A stretch of DNA of 64,000 nucleotides, from positions 33,215-97,214 of the forward strand of contig NZ_MIEK01000002.1 in the NCBI RefSeq assembly GCF_001742285.1, written 5' to 3'. Positions 49,385 to 58,490 of the stretch are shown piece after piece; positions within the stretch are counted from its first letter, which is position 1, and each line of letters starts with the position of its first letter. The notes under the pieces are model-generated. The model saw only the letters and a list, made by a program, of their open reading frames with translations, was not told the DNA's origin and did no database searches. The position numbers were made by a program, and so were the translations under genes. Origin of the DNA: Enterococcus rivorum. Its GTDB lineage: Bacteria; Bacillota; Bacilli; Lactobacillales; Enterococcaceae.

Positions 49385-49890
49385 AAACCACTAAGTAATT
49401 TTAACTCAAAAGATATTTTATCATTGCCCATGTATTTCCAATAAAAAATTTATTCACTAGCGTTGCATAAACAAACGATGCCGAACAACGTTTCTTCTAT
49501 TAGTTTAACCCATCTAAAAAGGTGTGCTTCCAAAGTAACCGTGGAACTCCCAGCAATTGATTCTAATAACCCTGACCAGAAGCCAAGATAAATTACTTGA
49601 TCTGGACATTTATTTAGCTCAAGTTTGAAGCTTAGAAGAGGTTAAGACAACAGCCATTTTGGGGCGAAAAATTAAATCGAAAAGCGCACCATACGCTTTA
49701 TGGATTGAATGATTTTCGGAAAATTTCCGAAGACCCAGACTTTTGACCACCGTTTATTCCGTTTTAGAGAATGAAATAAAACTGATTTTTAGTTTTATCC
49801 CATCCTACGTTCCAATTTTTCACTGGCATCAACTGCTGGTAGTGGAGCCTAATCTAGTTTATACAACACAAGTGGTATTTCTTTTTATAG
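49385..49890 (+). repeat. Dispersed structured repeat, copy D, interrupted by element F2
   Basis: The start (ACTAAGTAATTTTAACTCAA, 49390-) and end (GTGGAGCCTAATCTAGTTTA to about 49862) match copy A's flanks. The middle (CCAGAAGCCAAG...GTTTGAAGCTTAGAAG) is related to A up to about 49640, then an unrelated segment F2 is inserted and the A-like sequence resumes at TTCCAATTTTTCACTGG. No gene is present in 49325-50070. Confidence 0.65.
49656..49804. repeat. Dispersed repeat family F, copy F2 with its hairpin
   Basis: Copy of F1 (TTTTGGGGCGAAAAATTAAA; ACGCTTTATGGATTGAATGA; TTTCCGAAGACCCAGAC) followed by an imperfect 14-bp hairpin of the AAAACTGATTTTTAGTTTT type (49769-49783 with 49791-49804). It lies inside copy D. 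Confidence 0.7.
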
Positions 49891-50070
49891 GTGTGTGTTA
49901 GTTCGTTTTATTTCTCTAGCTTCTTCTATTTTAACGTAAAACAGTCGAAAAGAAAAAAGTGATTCTGCTAATCCAACTATATTTAGTCTATACAGAAAAA
50001 AATACCGACTAGATCCTACAGCTATCATCTAGTAACTGTGAAATCTAAGCGGTACTTTAGTTTATCCATT

Positions 50071-50472
50071 CTACATATTTTTCTTTTTAGTTTTTCCTGT
50101 CCAACCTTCATATCCACCTTTTAGAATATAGAGGTCTTTATAGCCATTTTTTCTAAGTTTGTTGGCTGTGCGAATACTCAATGCTTTCTTTTGATCGTAG
50201 ATATAAACTGGCTTGTCTTTACGAATTGAACTCATCGTCGTTTTTAACATTGAATACGGCATGCTACGAGCGCCAAGAATATGACCTGCATCAAATGAAT
50301 CTTTTTCCCGCACATCAATAACCTGAGCCTTTCGCATTCCTTCTTTAAATTCTTCTTCCACTAAAGTTTTAGCAGAACGTTTCGCCATAATGCGAAGATA
50401 TAATTCATTTACACCAAATCCGACTAAAATAGCTATCAATACCATATTAAGATAGAAAAAAAATGATCCCAT
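50071..50472 (-). CDS. yqhL: Membrane-anchored rhodanese-like protein YqhL, catalytic Cys absent
   Basis: A 133-residue protein with an N-terminal membrane helix (FFFYLNMVLIAILVGFGVNE) and a rhodanese fold (AQVIDVREKDSFDAGHILGA). In active members the loop reads VYLYCQSGxRS; here it is VYIYDQKKALSIRTA, so Cys is replaced by Asp. It is probably not a sulfurtransferase but a binding or scaffold version. It lies 12 bp after glcK, in the B. subtilis yqgP-yqgQ-glcK-yqhL order. Confidence 0.88.
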   Translation of the reverse strand: MGSFFFYLNMVLIAILVGFGVNELYLRIMAKRSAKTLVEEEFKEGMRKAQVIDVREKDSFDAGHILGARSMPYSMLKTTMSSIRKDKPVYIYDQKKALSIRTANKLRKNGYKDLYILKGGYEGWTGKTKKKNM

Positions 50473-50484
50473 AAAAAACCTTCC

Positions 50485-51453
50485 TTACTTTTCCAAAAAT
50501 TTAAGTGCTAGTGATCCAGCACCGATAACGCCAGCTTCGTTTCCTAGTTGCGCAAGCTTAATTTGTGTACTATTGCGAACTTGAGGAAAGGTAAACTCTT
50601 CAAAATATTTTTGTACACGACTCCGTAAAAATTCTCCAGCAGCCGAAACACCTCCACCAATGACGATACTTGAAGGGTTCAAGGTATTTCCAAGATTCCC
50701 AACCGCTAATCCTAAGAAAAAGCAAACACGGTCAACAACCATTAAAGCAAATGGATCATCTTTTTCAGCAAATTCAAAAACGTCTTTACTAGAAACTGCT
50801 TGTCCATCGTCAATCATCTGTTTCAATTGTGATTCGCCAGCATATTCTTCTGATAGTTTTCTCGCTACACGTACAACACCAGTCGCACTAGATATAGTCT
50901 CTAAACAACCACGTTTTCCACAAGTACATTCAAACCCTTGAGGATCAACTGTTACGTGTCCAATCTCGCCAGCACAGCCAGCAACTCCATGCAATAGATT
51001 CCCTTCAGAAATAATTCCACCGCCTACACCTGTACCTAGTGTAATAAATACAACATCAGGGTTATTCTCTCCCGCGCCTTTCCAACGTTCTCCCAAAGCA
51101 GCAACGTTAGCATCATTATCTAAAGTAAATGGAATCCCCAAAGCTTGCTCAATCTGTTCTTTAATCGGTTGTAATGTCGTCCAATTTAAGTTGTAAGCTC
51201 CGATAACTGTGCCTTTTTCAATATCGACACTGCCTGGAGTTCCCATACCGATTCCAACAAAATCTTCTTTTTGCATATTATAAAGTTCCATTCGATGATT
51301 AATGGTTTCAATAATATCCGGCACAATATGACTGCCTTCTTCTAGAATATTCGTTTCAATACTCCACTTCTGTTGAACCTCACCGTCTAATGTTAAAATA
51401 GCAAATTTAATCGTTGTACCGCCTAAATCAATCCCAATTATTTTCTTATCCAT
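50485..51453 (-). CDS. glcK: ROK-family glucokinase
   Basis: A 322-residue enzyme phosphorylating glucose. The ATP-binding GIDLGGTTIKFA, the sugar-binding TLGTGVGGGIISEGNLLHG and the zinc ROK motif CTCGKRGCLETISSATG are intact. It overlaps no neighbour; yqgQ ends next to its ATG. It serves glucose freed inside the cell, for example from disaccharides or beta-glucosides. Confidence 0.95.
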   Translation of the reverse strand: MDKKIIGIDLGGTTIKFAILTLDGEVQQKWSIETNILEEGSHIVPDIIETINHRMELYNMQKEDFVGIGMGTPGSVDIEKGTVIGAYNLNWTTLQPIKEQIEQALGIPFTLDNDANVAALGERWKGAGENNPDVVFITLGTGVGGGIISEGNLLHGVAGCAGEIGHVTVDPQGFECTCGKRGCLETISSATGVVRVARKLSEEYAGESQLKQMIDDGQAVSSKDVFEFAEKDDPFALMVVDRVCFFLGLAVGNLGNTLNPSSIVIGGGVSAAGEFLRSRVQKYFEEFTFPQVRNSTQIKLAQLGNEAGVIGAGSLALKFLEK

Positions 51454-51672
51454 TTACTTGGTTCCTTTCTCATCTGCTCTACTTTCTTCAATGCGATGTT
51501 CTCTTTGTAAAATACTTCTGGCACGCAAATAGGTGTCGCGATCAATTAAGCGACCTTCATAAATATTCTTTAATTCAATCATCATTAATTCAATATCATA
51601 AATCCTAGCACCTACATAAATATACATCCCAAATTGTTTAAATAACTGTTGCACATCATATAACGTTTCCAT
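51454..51672 (-). CDS. yqgQ: YqgQ family protein
   Basis: A 72-residue helical protein of the DUF910/YqgQ family (LYDVQQLFKQFGMYIYVGAR; YLRARSILQREH). Found between the rhomboid gluP and glcK in Bacillus and enterococci, function unclear. Its stop abuts the glcK start. Confidence 0.9.
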   Translation of the reverse strand: METLYDVQQLFKQFGMYIYVGARIYDIELMMIELKNIYEGRLIDRDTYLRARSILQREHRIEESRADEKGTK

Positions 51673-51689
51673 TAGAAAGCACTTCCTTA

Positions 51690-52400
51690 TTATACAGGTA
51701 AACCAAACTTTTTAAAACCCAATGCGAGAAAAACACCAATCAAAAAGACAAAAACAATCCCAGCGATAATTCGTTCATGAATATTGAACTCTTTCGATTG
51801 TTTTGGAACCCCTAGAACAGAGGCTAAGAGCAATCCCCCTACCAGTCCACCGATATGTCCCATAATATCCACTGAACTACTAAATAAATTGAAAACTAAG
51901 TTTAAACCAATAAACATTGCATAACGTCTAACCATAAACATCACAGACGGGTTATGACGAAAATGACGTCCTAAAATAACAAATGCCCCAAACAATCCAA
52001 ACAAAGACGTACTTGCTCCTGCTGAAATACTGTTTGGCGAACCTAAAGCAAAACTAAGGACATTCCCTGCAATGCCGCTAAGTAAATAAATTATTAAATA
52101 GCGCCAATGACCATAAATACTTTCAATTTGTGAACCGATATAATAGAGCGTAACCATGTTTACAGCAAAATGCATCCAACCTATATGTAAAAAAATAGGT
52201 GTGAAGAAGCGCCAATACTCATGTAAAGCAATAATATGGACACGTGACATCGCTCCAAAATTCACTAAAACTCCGATATTCTCTGAACCGCCAAAAAGCT
52301 CCATTGCTAAAAAAGTAATTGTTGTAACCCCTAATAAAAGATAGGTCACTATAGGTTCTTTCATAAATCGTTTTATTTTCATTTGTGTTTGATAATCCAT
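51690..52400 (-). CDS. gluP: Rhomboid family intramembrane serine protease
   Basis: A 236-residue membrane protease. Six or more helices; catalytic Ser in SAGASTSLFGLFGAF and His in VDIMGHIGGLVGG; conserved EYWRFFTPIFLHIGWMHFAVN gives the oxyanion-stabilising residues. The B. subtilis homologue is YqgP/GluP. Start taken at ATG 52400 (GGGAG upstream); an earlier in-frame ATG lies inside the preceding gene. Confidence 0.92.
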   Translation of the reverse strand: MDYQTQMKIKRFMKEPIVTYLLLGVTTITFLAMELFGGSENIGVLVNFGAMSRVHIIALHEYWRFFTPIFLHIGWMHFAVNMVTLYYIGSQIESIYGHWRYLIIYLLSGIAGNVLSFALGSPNSISAGASTSLFGLFGAFVILGRHFRHNPSVMFMVRRYAMFIGLNLVFNLFSSSVDIMGHIGGLVGGLLLASVLGVPKQSKEFNIHERIIAGIVFVFLIGVFLALGFKKFGLPV

Positions 52401-52410
52401 AGCATTCTCC

Positions 52411-52947
52411 CTATTTGATAAATAATTTTTGGACTGGTAAATCAAAGACTTCTGGTCGCCACTTTTCTTGCATTTGTTCGCTAAATACTAAGCTACATGT
52501 TTTCCCTTCATGCTGAGCTAAATACCTATCATAATAACCGCCACCATGCCCAATCCGATATCCTTCTTGGTTAAAGACAACACCCGGAACAATAATTAAA
52601 TCAATTGGATCAAAAAATTCGGTTACACCCACTGGCTCATCTATCCCATATGTCGATGAAACAAAGGTCGTTTCTGGATAAACAGCATAAAAAGACAACT
52701 TTCGCTCTTTTCTAGAACAAGGAACTAACATTTTTTTCCCTTCACGCCAACCTTGTTCAATCACTTTATTCATATTAAACTCAAATGGCAATGGCTTGAT
52801 TACCGCAATAGAACTTGCCTCTTTCCAATAAGAATCGCTAAAAAGTTGATCCAGCAACACTTGCTCTTTTTCCTCTTTAATAGTCTGATTCTCTAGCAAC
52901 CAGTCAAGACTTGCCAAGCCCAGTTTCCTTGCAGAAGCTTTATCCAT
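52411..52947 (-). CDS. ygfA: 5-formyltetrahydrofolate cyclo-ligase
   Basis: A 178-residue ATP-dependent enzyme that converts 5-formyl-THF to 5,10-methenyl-THF. The C-terminal RIGHGGGYYDRYLAQHEG is the folate-binding signature and LVPCSRKERKLSFYAV the middle motif. TTGGAGG lies 5 bp before the ATG at 52947, and the resulting size is normal; in-frame starts farther upstream would make it longer than usual. First in the ygfA-gluP-yqgQ-glcK-yqhL operon. Confidence 0.92.
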   Translation of the reverse strand: MDKASARKLGLASLDWLLENQTIKEEKEQVLLDQLFSDSYWKEASSIAVIKPLPFEFNMNKVIEQGWREGKKMLVPCSRKERKLSFYAVYPETTFVSSTYGIDEPVGVTEFFDPIDLIIVPGVVFNQEGYRIGHGGGYYDRYLAQHEGKTCSLVFSEQMQEKWRPEVFDLPVQKLFIK

Positions 52948-53116
52948 ACGTGCCTCCAATCTATAAGAATCCATTATTCCGCCTAAAAAACAACCGATTT
53001 TCAAGCGCAATCAAACGACTATTCTCAACGATAGAATCTTGTCTTTTAGTTTATAGAAAAGCTCTCAAAATAGCAAATTTGATTATAGAAAAAAGAAGGC
53101 ATTCGTCTAAAATCGC

Positions 53117-54043
53117 TTAAACAACAGATTGCTTTTCAAACCTAGACAACCATTGTTCAATCACTTGATAAGCCTCTGCTTTTTCTTCTTCCAGTAAAAT
53201 CTCATGTCTTAATTCTGGAAATAGCGTTACGCTCACCTCAGTTAACCCAGACTCAGCTAATTCTCCTCGAACTTTCTCGATGCCTTTTCCAAAATCGCCA
53301 ACAGGATCTTGAGCGCCACTAATCATTAAAATCGGCAATTTTTTTTGCAACTTGCTGCCCCAACCTTTTTTATTCGCGCCTTCAATCAATTGAAACAACG
53401 TATAAAAACCGTTATTTGTAAAAGTAAAACCAGTTAAATGATCCTTTTCATAGTTCGCTACATTTTCAGGATTTTTACTAAGCCAATTAAACGAGCTAGG
53501 TTCTGGAAATTTTTTGCTAAAAGCGCCAAATGCCAACTTATCCACCATCGGATTTTTCTTACTACCGTTCTTTTTAGACAACCATTTCACTAACGGTAAA
53601 GCAAAATTTACCCCCACAGGTTTACTTCCTGTTCCCATCAAAATGACACCATTAAGACCCTCGCTATTCGTTTGAAGGTAATTCCTTAATGCAAATGACC
53701 CCATACTATGCCCCATCATGAAATACGGGCAGTCTGGATAACTGGCTTGGGCCCACGTTCGCACTTGATGAATATCTGCTAATACAAGAGCAATCGTTTC
53801 TTCGCCAAAATACCCGTATTGAGGTGCTTCTGGATGTACCGATTTTCCATGCCCTAAATGATCGTGTCCAACCACTAAATATCCCAGTTGATTCAGGTAC
53901 TCAGCAAATTCGCTGTATCGCTCAATATACTCTGCCATCCCATGAATAATTTGTACGATTGCTTTAGGTTCTCCTTTAGGTTTCCAACAAACCGTGTGCA
54001 ATTTCGTTTGTTTATCTGAAGATATTATTGTCGAAGTTTCCAT
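53117..54043 (-). CDS. Alpha/beta hydrolase, monoacylglycerol-lipase-like
   Basis: A 308-residue serine hydrolase of the PldB/MGLL group. The start CWKPKGEPKAIVQIIHGMAE, HDHLGHGKSV and the nucleophile elbow GHSMGSFALRN match the family, with Asp in ISGAQDPVGDF and His in FPELRHEILLEE. It probably cleaves lysophospholipids or monoglycerides. AAGGTG is before the ATG. Confidence 0.9.
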   Translation of the reverse strand: METSTIISSDKQTKLHTVCWKPKGEPKAIVQIIHGMAEYIERYSEFAEYLNQLGYLVVGHDHLGHGKSVHPEAPQYGYFGEETIALVLADIHQVRTWAQASYPDCPYFMMGHSMGSFALRNYLQTNSEGLNGVILMGTGSKPVGVNFALPLVKWLSKKNGSKKNPMVDKLAFGAFSKKFPEPSSFNWLSKNPENVANYEKDHLTGFTFTNNGFYTLFQLIEGANKKGWGSKLQKKLPILMISGAQDPVGDFGKGIEKVRGELAESGLTEVSVTLFPELRHEILLEEEKAEAYQVIEQWLSRFEKQSVV

Positions 54044-54206
54044 CTGTCAATCACCTTTTCTATTTTTATCTCTACAATGGTTTCTAGTGAACAGTATGCC
54101 ACGAAGATGGAGGTGTTTTCAACTCTTCCCACGAAAATTCCATCGAAAAAGAGTAGCTTCATAGCTTTCTGCCACTTTCGTTTATCCTTTCCTAAAAAAG
54201 CAAAAG

Positions 54207-54254
54207 AAGAGCGTAACTAACATCAGAACTTACTCTGACCTTTACTACGCTCTT
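54207..54254 (-). terminator. Terminator of the second hydrolase gene
   Basis: AAGAGCGTA (54207-54215) pairs with TACGCTCTT (54246-54254), with an inner TCAGA/TCTGA pairing, 30 bp beyond the stop at 54283. Confidence 0.7.
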
Positions 54255-54282
54255 ACTAAAAATATAACCCTATTTTGTTCAG

Positions 54283-55047
54283 TTAATTTGGCTTCAATTC
54301 TCGTTCAAAAAAAGTGGCAATTGTATCCATCGTGACACCATTTACCAGATGCCCTTCACCTTGGCCAATTAAAAACTCCGTGTTATCTGAATAAGGTTCA
54401 TTTTCTATTTCGGTAAAGAAATCATCTACATCTTCATATGGAATCTTTTCATCCTCGGTACCATGCCAAAACAGCACGGGGCGATTCGCTAGTTTTTCTG
54501 GAAAAATAGATAAATCATAGTTTGCAATCCATACAAGCAATAACGGGACATCTTGCGGAATAAAGATTGACATTTCTTTCGCATTCTTTAATACTCGCTC
54601 TAAGTATTTTAATGGGGAAGGGGTTCCCATAATACAAGCACCTACTTTTATTTCAGGATGTTGAGTAAGCAAACAACTAGCTGTCATGCCCCCCATTGAC
54701 ACGCCACCAACACCAATCAAGTCATCTTTGATTAGTTCATGTGCTTCAAAATAGTGGATTAATTGTGAAAATTCAAAAATATTATACTGAATACTGGCCC
54801 AAAAGGTCACCGACGGAATTGGCGAAATAGGGCCCGTTCTCCGTTCTCCATGATTCATAGCATCTGGTAGAACAACACGGAAGCCTTTTTCTGCCAGCTT
54901 ACGAGCCTGTGTCAATACTAGCTCTTTTGAAGACTGCCACCCATGATAATAAATAATTAATGGTAAGGGGGCATTTCTATCTTCTTCTAAAACAACCTCT
55001 AACACAGGAATCTTTTTGACATAGCGATGCCTAGTTGTTATTTTCAT
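54283..55047 (-). CDS. Alpha/beta hydrolase, dienelactone/prolyl-oligopeptidase-like
   Basis: A 254-residue hydrolase with YYHGWQSSKELVLTQARKLA, the elbow GVGGVSMGGMTASCLL, Asp in WHGTEDEKIPYEDV and His in GQGEGHLVNGVT, a complete triad. It resembles YtmA-type esterases. Substrate unknown. Start at ATG 55047 is favoured over one three codons upstream, which lies too near the ribosome site. Confidence 0.85.
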   Translation of the reverse strand: MKITTRHRYVKKIPVLEVVLEEDRNAPLPLIIYYHGWQSSKELVLTQARKLAEKGFRVVLPDAMNHGERRTGPISPIPSVTFWASIQYNIFEFSQLIHYFEAHELIKDDLIGVGGVSMGGMTASCLLTQHPEIKVGACIMGTPSPLKYLERVLKNAKEMSIFIPQDVPLLLVWIANYDLSIFPEKLANRPVLFWHGTEDEKIPYEDVDDFFTEIENEPYSDNTEFLIGQGEGHLVNGVTMDTIATFFERELKPN

Positions 55048-55218
55048 ATGAATCATACCTTTCTTTCAAGGAAATCACTTACGTTAATAATACTATAGTT
55101 GCAAAGAAATAGCACAATGCAACATTTTTCAATTGTCTATTATTTATGGCAAATAAACGAGGAAACATTTCCTTTTCAGCAAACATTTCTCTCGCTTCTC
55201 TTTTCCTTTGTAAGCTAT

Positions 55219-56937
55219 TTATTGAATAATAGGATTTACCGATTGATCTATCGAAATGGTTTCTGTTCCATATCGTTCACCTAAAACATACTTCGCCATA
55301 TGAATCGTTCGATCACTCATTCTTTCTAAATTAGATGCTGTATCGATGAAAAGAACCCCGTCTGCTGCGCGACCTTTTCCACTATTCATAATTGAAATAT
55401 ATTTTTTCCGAAGCATTTTTACCATTGTATCAATTTGTTCTTCTCGTTCTAAAATATGAGCAGCCATTTCTTTGTCTTCATTTTCAAAGGCAATTAAGGA
55501 ATCACGGATGTTTTTCGACACTTTTTCAAACAAATCAACTAAATCCTCATCATGCAAAATGACTTCATTTCTGGAAGAAACTTTTCCTTCTTTTTTATCT
55601 TTTGCTTTTTGTTTCTTTTCCATTCGGATTGCTTCATTCACATACTGTATAATATTTCGACAATGATCGCCAATCCGCTCCAAATCTTTTGTTAGTTCTA
55701 AGAGCATCGTTTGTTCATGGCTTTCTGAAATCGATAATTCCGTTGCAGATAGCTTAACTAAGTATTCTGTTAGGCGATTATCCATATCATTAATAGCACT
55801 TTCGTACTGATTCGCGTTTTCTTTATCAACACCCTCTTGTTTTTCATAATAAGCTTTAGTAGAATCAAACGCTCCTTGCACATACTCGCCCATTTGTAAC
55901 AATTCAATTTTAGCTTGATTTAACGCCAAAACTGGTGAGCTGTGAATAATCGCTTCATTTAAATTGGACGGCTTAAACTCAATACTATGATCTTTTCCTG
56001 GAATAATTTTTCGCACCAACCATTCAATTTTACTAATAAACCAAAACTGAATCAGTAAATTGGACACATTAAACAGTCCATGTGCTACTGCAATTTGCAT
56101 AGAAGGATTCAAATTCAACGCGCCAGAAATGCTCACAACTACGGCTGTAAAAGGCGTAAGAAGAAGAGTAAAGATAATTGCACCAACGAGATTAAAAACC
56201 ACGTGTGAGGCTGCTGTGCGCTTTGCAGCTACGCTGGCACCTAAGGCAGCAATGACCGCGGTTATCGTCGTTCCGATGTTATCTCCAAAAAGAATCGGTA
56301 ACACTGCTCCTAAAGCTAAGCTTCCTTGACTATAAAGCTGCTGTAAAATCCCAATTGTGGCACTAGAACTTTGCAATACCATCGTTAACAACGTTCCAAT
56401 CCCTACACCTAAAACAGGATGATGAGAAACATCGACCATTAATTTTGAAAATTGCGGAAGTTCACTTAAAGGCGCCATCCCATTTCCCATTAATTTTAAG
56501 CCATAAAATAGACAACCAAAACCAAAAATGATTTGCCCAATATTATTCACTGTTTCTTTCTTAGAAAAGAAAAGTAAAATGGAACCAACACCAATAATCG
56601 GCAGTGCATACGCACTTAAATTAAACCCAATAATAAATGCCGTCACTGTCGTCCCAACGTTTGCTCCCATAATCACGCCGATTGCTTGTCGTAAAGACAT
56701 GAAACCAACACTAACTAAGCCAACCGTTAACACGGTAGTACCTGAACTACTCTGAATGATTGCGGTAACAATTAACCCCGCTAAAACAGCTCTTAACGGT
56801 GTTGATGTGAATGTATTTAAAATTTCTCTTAAAGAATCCCCTGCAGATTTCTGCAAGCCATCCCCCATATATTTCATCCCAAATAGAAATATTCCTAAAC
56901 CACCTAGAAAAGGAAATAATATTTCCTGATAAGACAC
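55219..56937 (-). CDS. Na+/phosphate cotransporter with PhoU-like domain
   Basis: A 572-residue NptA/PNaS-type protein. Two inverted membrane repeats carry the QSSS signature (TAIIQSSSGTTVLTVG; TMVLQSSSATIGILQQ), followed by a cytoplasmic PhoU-like helical domain (LTKDLERIGDHCRNII; TASNLERMSDRTIHMAKY). The GTG start at 56937 has AAGGAGG 9 bp before it; a longer frame from 57033 would add an extra hydrophobic leader without a ribosome site. Confidence 0.9.
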   Translation of the reverse strand: MSYQEILFPFLGGLGIFLFGMKYMGDGLQKSAGDSLREILNTFTSTPLRAVLAGLIVTAIIQSSSGTTVLTVGLVSVGFMSLRQAIGVIMGANVGTTVTAFIIGFNLSAYALPIIGVGSILLFFSKKETVNNIGQIIFGFGCLFYGLKLMGNGMAPLSELPQFSKLMVDVSHHPVLGVGIGTLLTMVLQSSSATIGILQQLYSQGSLALGAVLPILFGDNIGTTITAVIAALGASVAAKRTAASHVVFNLVGAIIFTLLLTPFTAVVVSISGALNLNPSMQIAVAHGLFNVSNLLIQFWFISKIEWLVRKIIPGKDHSIEFKPSNLNEAIIHSSPVLALNQAKIELLQMGEYVQGAFDSTKAYYEKQEGVDKENANQYESAINDMDNRLTEYLVKLSATELSISESHEQTMLLELTKDLERIGDHCRNIIQYVNEAIRMEKKQKAKDKKEGKVSSRNEVILHDEDLVDLFEKVSKNIRDSLIAFENEDKEMAAHILEREEQIDTMVKMLRKKYISIMNSGKGRAADGVLFIDTASNLERMSDRTIHMAKYVLGERYGTETISIDQSVNPIIQ

Positions 56938-57238
56938 AGGCTGTTCCTCCTTAGTAAATAGACTCAATTTAAGAGTACAGAAAAACCATGAAAATGTAAA
57001 TAAAAGAATCATTAATAAGAACAATAATTTCATTTCTATTTTATGCTCCCATTGTTTTCATATCTTTTTTTACAGACAGACGTTTTTTAATTAAAATCAT
57101 CGCTAACTTAAAGTAAGTCAATAATCCTGTTCAAATAACAAACGTTCTTCTTTTCTCCTTTAATAACAGACTCAATTTATTCGTAAATAAATCTATTTTT
57201 TTATGTATTTTTATAAGATTATCTTAATGTTTTTGTTA

Positions 57239-57350
57239 TATAATAATTGAGGTTTAGAAATAGTGGCTAGCATTACTCCTTTTAAATGACATAGCACGAC
57301 CCTTCGCGACTTGTCGCACATAGGCTACTATTTCTAAACCCTTTTCTTAA
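57239..57350 (+). ncRNA. Candidate structured small RNA (unassigned)
   Basis: GGTTTAGAAATAGT (57251-57264) is perfectly complementary to ACTATTTCTAAACC (57327-57340). It encloses about 62 nt that contain GCGACTTGTCGC-type short stems (57306-57317) and GGCT/AGGCT edges. A TATAAT box (57239-57244) lies 7 bp upstream, and T residues follow (CTTTTCTT). No coding frame. Family unknown; could also be a 5' leader of the lipoprotein gene 230 bp downstream. Confidence 0.55.
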
Positions 57351-57450
57351 AAAAAATAAATTAGCTTCTTTTGCTGGTACCATACTTGATTTTATGGTCT
57401 TTTTTTATGCATTAAAGAGGCTGCTTTTTTTCGCCGATTATTCGGATTAG

Positions 57451-57491
57451 GAGAACATGACAAAACTGATGTTTAGTTTTATCATGTTCTC
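57451..57491 (+). terminator. Terminator-like hairpin before the lipoprotein gene
   Basis: 17-bp stem (57451-57467 with 57475-57491) with one mismatch and a T run after it; core CAAAACTGATGTTTAGTTTT belongs to the window's hairpin family. Could end the candidate RNA upstream. Confidence 0.72.
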
Positions 57492-57577
57492 ATTTTTTCA
57501 GTTAACTTTAAATTAACACTCATTTTTGTATCATAATGATGTCATTTACTTTAAAAAAAAGAGAAGGGTGGATATTC

Positions 57578-57808
57578 ATGTACAAGAAAATGATGTTTCT
57601 ACTAGCTATTCTTACTGTCGGTTCAGTTTCCGGTTGTTCAAACAAAAAAGTTGAAAAAATAGAGCCAGATAAAAATAGTTCTGGCATACGCTATGACCAA
57701 AATGATTCAGAAACGCCAAAAGTAAGAAAAATACAAAAGGGTAGTAGTGGCGCTGACCATTCCAACAGTAGCGAGGTCATCGTTGAAGAAAAAAGCGATA
57801 AAAACTGA
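57578..57808 (+). CDS. Small lipoprotein of unknown function
   Basis: A 76-residue protein. The signal peptide MYKKMMFLLAILTVGSVSGC ends in a lipobox (VSGC), with mature start CSNKKVEK. The mature part is short, charged and without recognised domain. AAGGGTGG precedes ATG 57578. Followed by a 17-bp terminator stem. Confidence 0.75.
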   Translation: MYKKMMFLLAILTVGSVSGCSNKKVEKIEPDKNSSGIRYDQNDSETPKVRKIQKGSSGADHSNSSEVIVEEKSDKN

Positions 57809-57820
57809 TGTGGCAACAAA

Positions 57821-57864
57821 AAATACTGATAAGAGCTATCCAGAACAAGCTCTTATCAGTATTT
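57821..57864 (+). terminator. Terminator of the small lipoprotein gene
   Basis: 17-bp perfect stem (57821-57837 with 57848-57864), followed by TCTATTTG. Confidence 0.87.
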
Positions 57865-58127
57865 CTATTTGTCGTTATGCAAAAAAAATGACGCCTATAT
57901 AATGTCAACCCTTCCCCAAGTTTTCACAAATTATATAGACGCTTTGTGGAGTGAAGCCTTTATTGTAGAATAACCCATTTTTCGATTTCTTTCAACCAAT
58001 ATGAAATCAAAGTTCATATAATGAAATAGCAAATATTTTTTAATAGTTATTATCCTTTGTGAAATTTCAGCATCTATCTTGAATCGTCGTATAGTTACGA
58101 CTGCACATTCTTGCCATTTTTGCAAAA

Positions 58128-58198
58128 TTAAATACCCGTTTTCTATAGAAAACGGGATCGGAGTCTTTCAAGAGAACCTTGAAAAGAAACCTGTCGGA
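58128..58198 (-). ncRNA. Candidate small RNA with terminator hairpin
   Basis: On the minus strand a TATACT box (58204-58209) is followed by about 40 nt with a TTCAAGG/TCTTGAA stem and then a 9-bp stem CCCGTTTTC/GAAAACGGG (58135-58156) leading into TATTTAATTTT. No ORF starts inside; the 64-codon frame beyond 58125 has no ribosome site. Length about 70 nt. Function unknown. Confidence 0.4.
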
Positions 58199-58490
58199 CT
58201 TTAAGTATAGCATAAAGAAAAAGTTTTGGAACAACGTTTTCAAAAATTTAATCGTTAAAAATATTTTTTATCGTCCCCTAAAATCTTAAATTTTGTTTTT
58301 TTAGCAGTTGGAAAATAGTTGTTTTGCTTGAATAGCTAAAATATTTAATAAATTAGCAAGGTTAATTTATTAACCGTTAGTCTAGAAAATGTTCTTTTAA
58401 TTATCGATTTACTTCAGGCTTCATTCTATTTTAGACTTTACCAATAAAAAAGAAGCTGAATAGCAATCAACTTCTTACTAATTAGCTTTT

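Noticed and set aside
57931..58125. 64-codon minus-strand frame
   Set aside because: No ribosome site, poor composition, stop near the small-RNA hairpin; not credible as a gene.
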